From assembly GCA_002085445.1 (NCBI GenBank), contig NBMI01000036.1:1-33167 (forward strand): a stretch of DNA of 33,167 nt, given 5' to 3'. The DNA comes from Candidatus Parabeggiatoa sp. nov. 2. Lineage in GTDB: Bacteria > Pseudomonadota > Gammaproteobacteria > Beggiatoales > Beggiatoaceae. Every line of letters begins with the position of its first letter. The stretch's first letter is position 1. The position numbers and the translations under genes are program-made. This document shows positions 16,486-23,846 of the stretch, one piece after another. The notes beneath the pieces are model-generated. The model was not told the origin of the DNA, did not search any database, and saw only the letters and a program-made list of their open reading frames with translations.

Positions 16486-18360
16486 ATGTTATTGAAAAAA
16501 ATCCTTATCAGCGCGGTTATTTTATTAGCCGCTTGTAATTCACCGGAGGGACAACAAGAAACCGCTACCAAGGGCCCACAGTCCGCTGAGACGCTCACAA
16601 CCCCGGACGTTGTGCCCGATCTGTCGTCTCAAAAACGTTTGGCGTTAGTGATTGGTAATTCGGCCTATGCCGGGAACAGTTTTTTAAGCAATCCGGTGAA
16701 TGATGCCGAAGATTTGGCTAAGGCTTTGCGTGGTTTAGATTTTGACGTCATTCATCGCAGCAATCTGAATCAATAAAAGATGGAAACGGTGATTAACCTC
16801 TTTATGGAAAAATTGCGTAATAACAAGGGTGTAGGGTTGTTTTATTTCTCTGGGCATGGCGTCCAACATGAAGGAGAAAATTATCTGATTCCAGTCGGTG
16901 CTTCACGAGTACTCCGTGCGGCGGATCAATTGCGTTATAAGGCCGTCGCGGCCGGTTTTGTGTTGGCGAGTATGAAAGCGGCCGGTAATGAAGTCAATCT
17001 GATTATTTTAGATGCTTGCCGTAATGCACCGTTTAAAAGTGGGTTTAAAGGAGATATGATTCCGCCGGGGTTAACCACGATGCCAACTGTGCCGGGCGCT
17101 TTGATTGCTTATGCCGCGAGTCCTGGCGGCGTGGCAATGAATGGCAGCGGGCGCAATAGTCCTTATGTCAAGCACCTGATTGCGTGGATGGAAAAACCGC
17201 AGTTATCTCTGAATGATATCCTCAGAAACGTGCGTCGGGCTGTCCATAAAGAAACCAACGGAATTCAATCACCCGGCTATTATGACGAATTAAATGAGGC
17301 GTTTTATTTCAATCAGCAAGTCGCTGTCAACGACTTGGCAGAACAACAACGTTTAGCCAAGGAAAAGGAAAAACTTCAGCGTCAACAGGCCGAACTTCAG
17401 GCCGAGCGAGACCGTTTAGCGGGTGAAAAGAAAGCCATAAAAAAGGAAAAGGCGAGATTGCAAGCCGAAAAAGAGCGTCTGGCTCGTCAACGAGAAAGAG
17501 ACTCTACACCAATCACGCCCACAGGTTCCAAGAAAGTTTTCCGTGATCGCCTAAAAGACGGTAGTTTAGGCCCAGAAATGATACGGATTAAGGGCGGTTC
17601 GTTCCGAATGGGTGATATTCAGGGCGGCGGAGATTCTGATGAAAAGCCAGTCCATTCGGTGTCAGTGGCGCGTTTTGCGATGGGCCGCTATGAGGTGACG
17701 GTGGGTGAGTTTCGGCAGTTTGTGAACGCGACTGGATACAAAACAGACGCTGAAAAGAAAGGGAGTTGTTATACTTGGGTAGGTGGTAATTCTGGAAAGA
17801 ACTGGCGTAATTTAGGCTTTTCTCAAACCAATACTCATCCAGTCGTGTGTGTTAGCTGGAATGATGCCACTGCTTATGCCAAATGGTTAAGTCAGCAAAC
17901 TGGGCACACCTATCGCTTGCCAACCGAGGCTCAGTGGGAATATGCCGCTCGTGCTGGCACAACAACGTCGCGTTATTGGGGAAATGATCCAAATGATGCG
18001 TGTCGTTATGCGAATGTTCATGACAACACCTCAAAGCAAAAAAATCAAGGTTTTTCATGGACTCATCACAATTGCACGGACGGTTACGCACAAACAGCAC
18101 CGGTGGGCCGTTTTAAACCTAACGCGTTTGATTTGTTCGATATGTTGGGCAATGTCTGGGAATGGACATGCTCTAAGTACGAAGACAACTATAATGGTGA
18201 AGAAAATAGATGTGCTGGTCGGAAAAGCGGCAGCCTTTGGGCGCTCCGCGGCGGTGCGTGGTACTACTTGCCGGGGTTCGTGCGGGCGGCGTCCCGTGGC
18301 AGGAACTCGCATGACGACCGCAACTACTACGTGGGGTTGCGCCTCGCCAGGCTACTTTAG
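16486..18360 (+). pseudogene. Caspase-like + FGE-sulfatase/CLec lipoprotein, in-frame stop
   Basis: One 624-codon frame broken by TAA at codon 97 (16774-16776). Start chosen at ATG 16486: GGAG lies 10 bases upstream and residues 1-17 form a lipoprotein signal with lipobox LAAC (Cys17). Codons ~50-240 are a peptidase C14 (caspase-like) domain: RLALVIGNSAY, then YFSGHGVQ (His124) and ILDACRNAPF (Cys178). Codons ~284-340 are a charged coiled coil. Codons ~359-620 are an FGE-sulfatase (SUMF1/PvdO-type) domain: GPEMIRIKGGSFRMG, YEVTVGEF, RLPTEAQWEYAARAG, DMLGNVWEW, RGGAW, GLRLAR. The FGE active-site cysteines are absent near RGGAW, so a C-type-lectin-fold binding role is likely. The C-terminal 110 bp look like a DGR variable region. 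Restoring codon 97 to CAA would give an intact gene. Confidence 0.85.
18241..18354 (+). other. Putative DGR variable region (VR)
   Basis: The terminal part of the FGE-like domain. 77 of the first 110 bases are G/C, against 27 of the 60 bases just before it, and 18271-18300 contains no A. Invariant-looking codons (GTG, CGG, GCG, CGC) alternate with codons such as TAC, TAC, TTC, TCC, GGC, AAC, CAT, GAC, GAC, AAC, TAC, TAC. Most of these can be derived from AAC or AAT by changing only adenines. This is the expected outcome of DGR adenine-specific mutagenesis at the end of a C-type-lectin-fold target. TTG, GGG and TCG need a different template codon. No template repeat is in the window. Confidence 0.6.
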
Positions 18361-18456
18361 CTTTTGGATTTGGGCTTTTTAGCTTTGGCGGCTTTTAGAT
18401 TTTGGGGTTTTGGTTTTTTGAGGTTTTTTTTGAGGTTTTTGGTTTTTGGTTTTTTT
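18361..18456. other. T/G-rich tract after the VR gene
   Basis: About 90 bases almost devoid of A and C on the + strand (ggttttttggg-like runs), lying between the stop codon and the first GC hairpin. No gene. Confidence 0.7.
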
Positions 18457-18740
18457 GCCCGTGCGGAGCACGGGCCGGATTTTTTCAATAATGATTAATG
18501 ATTAATGATTAATAATTCGTTTATCCGCGTAATTCGTTGTACTCCGTTTTTTTTGCCCGTGCGGAGCACGGGCCTGATTTTTTCAATAATGATTAATGAT
18601 TAATGATTAATAATTAATAATTCGTTTATCCGCGTAATTCGTTGTACTCCGTTTTTTTTCCCGCACGGGTGCGGGCCCTATTTTTTCAATAATAATTAAT
18701 GATTAATGATTAATGATTAATAATTCGTTTATCCGCGTAA
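18457..18740. repeat. Three tandem ~100-bp units, each with a GC hairpin
   Basis: Hairpins GCCCGTGC-GGA-GCACGGGC at 18457-18475 and 18555-18573, and CCCGCAC-GG-GTGCGGG at 18660-18675. Each is flanked by T-runs on the left and gattttttc or tattttttc on the right, then ATTAATG heptamers and a ttatccgcgtaattcgttgtact unit. The third hairpin differs on both arms in a compensatory way. Each could act as a bidirectional intrinsic terminator; hairpins after a VR are also a DGR feature. Confidence 0.75.
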
Positions 18741-19077
18741 TTCGTTGTACTCAGTTTAATTAGTTGTACTCAGTTTGATTAATAATTCGCTTATCCGCGT
18801 AATTCGTTGTACTCAGTTTAATTCGTTGTACTCAGTTTGATTAATAATCCGTTCATCCACGTCATCCGTTGTACTACCCACGCGACTCCCAAGATAAATC
18901 TTGGACTCCGGTACTACCTACGCGACTCCCAAGATAAATCTTGGACTCCGGTACTACCTACGCAATTACCAATTCGCTTATCCGCGTAATTCGTTGTACT
19001 ACCTACAAGCGGAAGCTTTGGATATGACTTGGCCCCCAAACGATTACAAGCCTACTACAAACAATAGGAGTTGGGCT
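18741..19077. repeat. ttatccgcgtaattcg and CCAAGAT repeat block before the TA pair
   Basis: Alternating ttcgcttatccgcgtaattcgttgtactcagttt units and CCAAGAT-AA-ATCTTGG hairpins. Unique sequence resumes only near 19010, leaving about 60 bases for the toxin-antitoxin promoter. Confidence 0.75.
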
Positions 19078-19311
19078 ATGAAAATGATAAACATGAACGA
19101 ATTTCAACGTGCTTATTCCACCCTACTACAAGAGGTGATCACATTACGTGAACCTATCGTGATTACTCTACAAGAACAGCCGGTTGTGCGTATTTCGCCC
19201 TGTTTTCCTGAACCCATCAACAAGGTGAAAGATAATCCCTTAAAAAACAGTATTGTGTTTGAAACAGATATAGTTGCACCAATTGGCGATACTTGGGAGG
19301 TTAATCAATGA
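19078..19311 (+). CDS. Phd/YefM-type antitoxin
   Basis: 77 residues. Likely the DNA-binding antitoxin of a type II pair that neutralises the PIN toxin encoded next and represses their shared promoter. The Phd/YefM pattern is visible: MNEFQRAYSTLLQEV at the N-terminus, EPIVITLQEQPVVRISP (strand-strand region), and the toxin-binding tail DIVAPIGDTWEVNQ. Start at 19078 is set by AGGAG 7 bases upstream; the open frame continues upstream only through repeats. Its stop overlaps the toxin start by four bases (ATGA). Confidence 0.82.
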   Translation: MKMINMNEFQRAYSTLLQEVITLREPIVITLQEQPVVRISPCFPEPINKVKDNPLKNSIVFETDIVAPIGDTWEVNQ

Positions 19312-19691
19312 TTTTGCTAGACACTCATGCGTGGATTTGGTGGGTAACAGAATCAATGCACTTATCAAAGCAAGCAGCACAAGCCATTGCACAAGCTGAC
19401 CGTTTGGGCGTACATATCATCTCTTGTTGGGAAGTTGCAATGCTAGTCGAAAAAGGGCGTATTGGTTTTAATCGAGATGTAGCAGAATGGGTAGACTTAG
19501 CTTTGCAACGCCCTAAAGTCACCTTAGTCCCTTTTGAACCAAAAACGGCCGTTCTTGCTGCCAGTTTAAAAGATTTTCATGGTGACCCGGCTGATCGTTT
19601 TCTGGTAGCCACTTGTTTAACGCACAACATTCCGTTAGTGACCAAGGATCAAAAAATCCACGATTGGCAACAAATTAGTGTGATTTGGTAG
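19308..19691 (+). CDS. VapC-like PIN-domain toxin
   Basis: 127 residues, the usual length. PIN-domain ribonuclease toxins cut RNA using Mg2+ held by an acidic cluster. All expected acids are visible: Asp5 in LLDTHAW, Glu42 in SCWEVAML, Asp93 and Asp96 in GDPADRFLVATC, and Asp114 in LVTKDQKI. Translationally coupled to the antitoxin by an ATGA overlap. Its stop codon lies only ~15 bases before the start of homology to a reverse transcriptase C-terminus, so the TA pair appears to occupy the place where the rest of that RT gene would have been. Confidence 0.9.
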   Translation: MILLDTHAWIWWVTESMHLSKQAAQAIAQADRLGVHIISCWEVAMLVEKGRIGFNRDVAEWVDLALQRPKVTLVPFEPKTAVLAASLKDFHGDPADRFLVATCLTHNIPLVTKDQKIHDWQQISVIW

Positions 19692-19699
19692 TTATTCTA

Positions 19700-19960
19700 A
19701 CTTGCCGAGGTGTCGATGTTTTGGGATATTTTGTCTTTCCGCGCAAACGCCTGTTGCGTAACCAGAATGGACATCGTTTTTATCGCAAACTACGTGGTTT
19801 GGCTAAAGCTTATGCGTTGGGAAAAATAAATTGGCTAGATGCCAAGCCTAGCATTCAGAGTTGGATAGGCCATGCTAAACATGCGGATAGTTATGGCTTA
19901 CGTTATCGGATTCTTTGTACTACTATATTTCGTCGTCAAGAGAATCCACCTAAGAGGTAG
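19700..19960 (+). pseudogene. Reverse transcriptase C-terminal stump (DGR-type)
   Basis: An 85-90 codon frame without its own start; the frame is closed upstream by TAG at 19676-19678. The translation GVDVLGYFVFPRKRLL, then RFYRKLRGLAKAYALGKI and SIQSWIGHAKHADSYGLR matches the typical end of bacterial DGR/group-II-like reverse transcriptases: the GxxFLGY-xFP strand, a basic helix, and the SWxGHAKHADxYxLR helix. The catalytic core (YxDD motif) and all N-terminal parts are missing, so it cannot be active. The last ~16 codons after RYRIL may be read-through into repeats. Same strand and downstream of the VR-bearing gene, as in DGR cassettes. A retron or other RT C-terminus is the main alternative. 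Confidence 0.68.
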
Positions 19961-20831
19961 TCTTCAAACGCCGGTGTCCAAACTCCGGAGTCCAAACTTT
20001 AGTTTGGCAATCTACCAATCCGTTTATCGGCCCGTCATCCGTTGTACTACCTACGCGACTCCCAAGAGAAATCTTGGACTCCAGTACTACCTACGCAATT
20101 ACCAATTCGTTTATCCGCGTAATTCGTTGTACTACCTACGCGACTCCCAAGAGAAATCTTGGACTCCGGTACTACCTACGCGACTACCAATTCGTTTATC
20201 CGCGTAATTCGTTGTACTCCGTTTAATTAATAATTCGTTTATCCGCGTAATTCGTTGTACTCAGTTTGATTAATAATTCGTTTATCCGCGTAATTCGTTG
20301 TACTCAGTTTAATTAGTTGTACTCAGTTTGATTAATAATCCGTTCATCCACGTCATCCGTTGTACTACCTACGCGACTACCAATTCGCTTATCCGCGTAA
20401 TTCGTTGTACTCCGTTTAATTAATAATTCGTTTATCCGCGTAATTAGTTGTACTCCGTTTAATTAATAATTCGTTTATCCGCGTAATTCGTTGTACTCCG
20501 TTTAATTCGTTGTACTCAGTTTGATTAATAATTCGCTTATCCGCGTAATTCGTTGTACTACCTACGCGACTCCCAATTCGCTTATCCGCGTAATTCGTTG
20601 TACTCAGTTTGATTAATAATTCGTTTATCCGCGTAATTCTACAATCTTTAAGGCGATAAATCGCCTACTACAAACTTAATTAATTAAAGGCGATAAATCG
20701 CCGCCTACTAATCCTCTTGAGTGCCCTTTAGGGTACTTGAGCTTTTAGACAACTGCTTTAGCTGTTGGCTTATTGTTTTGAAATTATTTAAGCCAAGCAA
20801 AAATCCTTTCTTATAAGTAATCCTTGTAGTT
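19961..20831. repeat. ~870-bp array of ttatccgcgtaattcgttgtact units
   Basis: At least ten copies of the ~28-base unit, joined by cagtttgattaataa or acctacgcgactcc linkers and CCAAGA-type hairpins, then two AGGCGAT-AA-ATCGCCT hairpins (about 20650-20705) and an AGTGCCCT-type hairpin. Spacing is irregular and spacers are themselves repeats, so it is not a CRISPR array. No gene seen. Confidence 0.8.
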
Positions 20832-21089
20832 TCAATACTTGTTTCGGGAAGCTCTTATCCAGTCTGTTATTTTGGTTAATGTTTCTGGAGGAAAATCGTT
20901 GCGATAGGTACGAAGAAAGATTTGCACCGCCATTTCAGTTTCGTCTAATCCTTTTCCATCAAGGCTTGAGCGTATTAATGCTCGTGAGGTAGAAAACATA
21001 TCGCATCCCATTTTTAATCGTTCTTCACCGGAGCGTTGCATTAACAAGGTACGAAATAAATCTTGCACTTCTTTGGGAGTATCATTCAT
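20832..21089 (-). CDS. Small conserved hypothetical protein
   Basis: 85 residues. The pattern (GEERLKMGCDMFSTSRALIRSSL, then ETEMAVQIFLRTYRNDFPPE) belongs to a widespread family of short hypothetical proteins that I recall from proteobacteria and cyanobacteria, often beside nucleotidyltransferase-like or nuclease genes. No function is established to my knowledge. AAGG lies about 8 bases before the ATG. No partner gene is adjacent here; upstream DNA is repeats, so it may be an orphan of a two-gene module. Confidence 0.72.
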   Translation of the reverse strand: MNDTPKEVQDLFRTLLMQRSGEERLKMGCDMFSTSRALIRSSLDGKGLDETEMAVQIFLRTYRNDFPPETLTKITDWIRASRNKY

Positions 21090-21334
21090 TGTTTTACCTT
21101 ATTCAGCATATCGGCTCTATATGCGAATTAAGACTAAAAATTTAAAAATGTATAATGAACAAAGACTTATAAAATAACTTTCAATGAAGAGGTTTTTACA
21201 AGATTCAATTTAACCCTTAATTCGCATTAATAAAGCCTAGGCTTAGCCCCAGGCAAGCCCCAACGGGGCGATATTAATAATGTTACATTTTTAATTACTT
21301 GAGCCGGTAAATCGCTAATCCGTTGTATTATACT
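21090..21334. other. Intergenic with dispersed repeat fragments
   Basis: Contains gattcaatttaacccttaa (near 21203), also present near 27182, and a GCCCCAACGGGGC hairpin with cgatattaat tail like those at 13.9-14.0 kb. No gene. Confidence 0.6.
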
Positions 21335-21337
21335 TTA

Positions 21338-21534
21338 AGGCGATAAATCGCCTACTACAAACTATAAACTTTAAGGCGATAAATCGCCTACTACAAACTA
21401 TAAACTACAAACTATAAACTTTAAGGCGATAAATCGCCTACTACAAACTATAAACTACAAACTATATACTTTAAGGCGATAAATCGCCTACTACAAACTA
21501 TAAACTTTAAGGCGATAAATCGCCTACTACAAAC
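21338..21534. repeat. Five AGGCGAT-AA-ATCGCCT hairpins with TATAAAC heptamers
   Basis: Five identical 16-base palindromes, each followed by actacaaac and spaced by TATAAAC/TACAAAC heptamers. The block leads directly into gatcggtcgg repeat copy 2. Three more copies in the same arrangement lie at about 22580-22700 on the other side of the next gene. Confidence 0.9.
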
Positions 21535-21630
21535 GATCGGTCGGCAAGGTTGTGGGGCCATATTTTAATTTGACAACATTCAAAACGTTTTATGGCCCCC
21601 AAACCAGAATGGTAGAATATGCGGAAGACG
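21535..21630. repeat. gatcggtcgg repeat, copy 2
   Basis: Nearly identical to copy 3 (22701-22795) and similar to copy 1 (16107-16200). A CCAAGAT-AA-ATCTTGG hairpin follows. Confidence 0.88.
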
Positions 21631-21669
21631 ACTGCCAAGATAAATCTTGGACTCCCCCAAGAGGACTGG

Positions 21670-22515
21670 TTATTGCTTCAGCTTGGCAAGATGTTCTTCG
21701 ATTTCTTCTTTGGAAAACTGTTGAAATATGTCGTCAAGTGACAACTGTTTAACCACCTCAGCTGGTGACAACTGTTTAATCACCTCAGCCGGTGAAAAGT
21801 AGTTGATGATCTCTGGCAGAGGCATTCCCCGGAGTCGCTCTTCAGGGGGTAAGGACTCCAGAGTGTCTCTCACACATTCTCGGTACGCTTGTTCTATGGT
21901 GTAAGACATATTAATGCCCTCCTGTCGATAGAGTTTGAATAAGGGATTGAGTAGCGCGATGGCTGGTGGATAACGCCATTGATAGTGTTCGCTACCAAAG
22001 TCAAAGCCCTTTGCTTGGCTACTGAACAATTGCCAGACGGCATTTTTCGGCGTTTTCTGGATTTCACTCAGAACAATGACTCGAATGGTATGATTTCCAT
22101 GTTTTAAATCATACACACCAGCCTTTTGTTTTTCAAGCTGTGTTTCAAACTCCTTGCTGAATTTTCGCGGATAACGGGTAGTCACCGCATAGAGTTGAAA
22201 CTCAGAGTTGGGTAATTCGTCCCACTTTTTATGATCTAGGAGTTTTCTATAATTGACATAATAGGACACCAATTCGTAGATAACCAACGTATCCAGCGTT
22301 TCTCGCAAGGATTTATAGGTTAACAGGTTGTGCCGAGACAAATTCTCCAAGCCATCGGGCACTTCTGTGAGTAGAGTACCGGTGGATTTTTCGATAAGGA
22401 GCACATCTAATCGTTGTGGTTTGACGGAGATGTCTTTTTCTAAATCTACCCGATAATTGGATCCGGTAAAATAATCCACTAAAGTCCATTCAAACAAATG
22501 ATGCCAATCGATCAT
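21670..22515 (-). CDS. Hypothetical protein, possibly PD-(D/E)XK nuclease-like
   Basis: 281 residues. The N-terminal half (KPQRLDVLLIEK, then LTEVPDGLENLSRHNLLTYKS) has an Asp-strand-Glu-Lys arrangement reminiscent of Rpn/transposase-type restriction-fold nucleases, but I cannot assign the family firmly. The C-terminus reads LPPEERLRGMPLPEI then tandem SPAEVIKQL / SPAEVVKQL units, as in many such proteins of filamentous bacteria. The start has no strong ribosome site. The gene is bracketed by the same composite repeat in direct orientation (AGGCGAT hairpins plus gatcggtcgg element), suggesting that it travels or was inserted with them. Confidence 0.6.
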   Translation of the reverse strand: MIDWHHLFEWTLVDYFTGSNYRVDLEKDISVKPQRLDVLLIEKSTGTLLTEVPDGLENLSRHNLLTYKSLRETLDTLVIYELVSYYVNYRKLLDHKKWDELPNSEFQLYAVTTRYPRKFSKEFETQLEKQKAGVYDLKHGNHTIRVIVLSEIQKTPKNAVWQLFSSQAKGFDFGSEHYQWRYPPAIALLNPLFKLYRQEGINMSYTIEQAYRECVRDTLESLPPEERLRGMPLPEIINYFSPAEVIKQLSPAEVVKQLSLDDIFQQFSKEEIEEHLAKLKQ

Positions 22516-22883
22516 TGAGGTATTCTCTTTGAAAATTTCAGAACAATCCGTTTAGTTCGCTAATCCGTTGTGTTGTACTTTGAGGCGATAAATCGCCTAC
22601 TACAAACTATAAACTATAAACTTTAAGGCGATAAATCGCCTACTACAAACTATAAACTATAAACTATAAACTTTAAGGCGATAAATCGCCTACTACAAAC
22701 GATCGGTCGGCAAGGTTGTGGGGCCATACTTTAATTTGACAACATTCAAAACGTTTTATGGCCCCCAAACCAGAACTATCTACGGAAGACGGCTGCCAAG
22801 ATAAATCTTGGACTCCGGAGACTGCTAAGATAAATAACTGATAACTTATAACTTATAACTGATAACTGATAACTGATGACTGA
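22516..22883. repeat. Hairpin array, gatcggtcgg copy 3 and TAACTGA heptamers
   Basis: Three AGGCGAT-AA-ATCGCCT hairpins with TATAAAC heptamers (about 22580-22700), gatcggtcgg copy 3 (22701-22795), a CCAAGAT hairpin, then about eight heptamers of the TAACTGA/TAACTTA type (about 22827-22882) that run up to and supply the stop codon of the DUF484 gene. Confidence 0.88.
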
Positions 22884-23582
22884 TCACTGCAACCACGTTT
22901 TCAGTAAATGGCTGACCAAATTGCCTAAGTATTTGAGAAAGTCGGTGCCCATGTCGGCATGAAAACGTTCAACATCGTGGCTGCCCATCGCTAACAGTCC
23001 TTGCGGTTTGGGTGTGCCTAATGGAATCAGCACTGCGGAGGCAATTTGACTGTTAGGAAATAGAAATTCCACTTGTTCCTCCGAGATTGTCCCACAAATA
23101 GGTTCGTTGTTTTCCAACAAATGTTCAAATAAGGTGAATACCTGCGCGTCGTATTCCACAAATTCTTGACGCTCGGCATGGGTAGGGCTAAGCGGTTCAA
23201 ACCAGCGCACTACCACCGTATCGGTGTTGAATTCATTGCATAAGGTGCTGTACAAGGTATGAAAAAATTCATCTATGCTCGTGACATTCGTTAAAACGGC
23301 AACCAGGCGTTGGACACGCTGATTCAGTTGTTCATTTTCTTGAGCAACGGAGACTAAATATTCCAATTTGCGCTGCATTTGCTGATTTTCTTGGCGCAAT
23401 ATCGCCAGTTTCCGCTCCACCAATGATACCGCGTCGTTGGTGGCGTGGGGAATTTTCATGTCGGCTAACAAGTCTTCGTGATGGGTAAAAAAGTCAGGAT
23501 GTTGTTGTAGATATTCAACGACGGCTTCTTCTGATAGTTCCTTAGTCCGTTGCAACCTTTTTTGCGTCTTCTTCGTTATCAT
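22884..23582 (-). CDS. DUF484 family protein
   Basis: 232 residues, typical length. DUF484 proteins are gammaproteobacterial and usually lie between dapF and xerC; they carry a GAF-like fold of unknown ligand. Visible here: the EEAVVEYLQQHPDFFTHHEDLL N-terminal signature, a coiled coil around VERKLAILRQENQQMQRKL (about 52-95), then the GAF-like region ending LLAMGSHDVERFHADMGTDFL. GAGG lies 10 bases before the ATG. It is separated from its usual neighbours. Its stop codon (TGA) is the first heptamer of a TAACTGA-like array, so the repeat starts exactly at the gene end. Confidence 0.92.
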   Translation of the reverse strand: MITKKTQKRLQRTKELSEEAVVEYLQQHPDFFTHHEDLLADMKIPHATNDAVSLVERKLAILRQENQQMQRKLEYLVSVAQENEQLNQRVQRLVAVLTNVTSIDEFFHTLYSTLCNEFNTDTVVVRWFEPLSPTHAERQEFVEYDAQVFTLFEHLLENNEPICGTISEEQVEFLFPNSQIASAVLIPLGTPKPQGLLAMGSHDVERFHADMGTDFLKYLGNLVSHLLKTWLQ

Positions 23583-23846
23583 TTGATTATAGCCTCAAAA
23601 AAATTTAGAGCAGTGCGGTTATATTTTATAGGTGGGTAATGGTGAATGGTGAATTGTGAACTGTGAATTGTGTTTCAGGCAAAAGTTTCGCTCCGCGAAA
23701 CTTTTGCCTGAAATTGTGAATTGTAGGTGGTCAAAGAAATCCGATTTTTTTGAAAAATCGGATTTCTGGGTGGTAAGGGATGACAAACTCAAATTTAATA
23801 ACTATGCTTTAGGGCAAGTACATAAATTCATTTAAGGAGATTTATT
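23583..23846. other. Divergent intergenic region with two strong hairpins
   Basis: Heptamers of ggtgaat/tgtgaat type (23641-23672) lead into a perfect 19-bp stem with a TCC loop (23673-23713). A second hairpin with 14-bp arms starting GAAATCCGATTTTT (23736-23766) follows. It separates divergent DUF484 and beta-propeller genes, so both promoters must lie here. Neither hairpin is followed by a clean T-run in the transcribed direction. Confidence 0.85.

Noticed and set aside
18361..19077. DGR template repeat between VR and RT
   Set aside because: I looked for an A-rich relative of the VR (for example a match to gtggggttgcgcctcgcc) and saw none in the window.
19700..19960. Intact small gene following the toxin
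   Set aside because: The only start is a TTG overlapping the toxin stop, and the sequence matches the far end of a larger RT family, so a stump is more likely.
20100..20640. CRISPR array
   Set aside because: The repeated unit is variable, the spacing irregular and the intervening sequences are themselves repeats; no cas gene is present.
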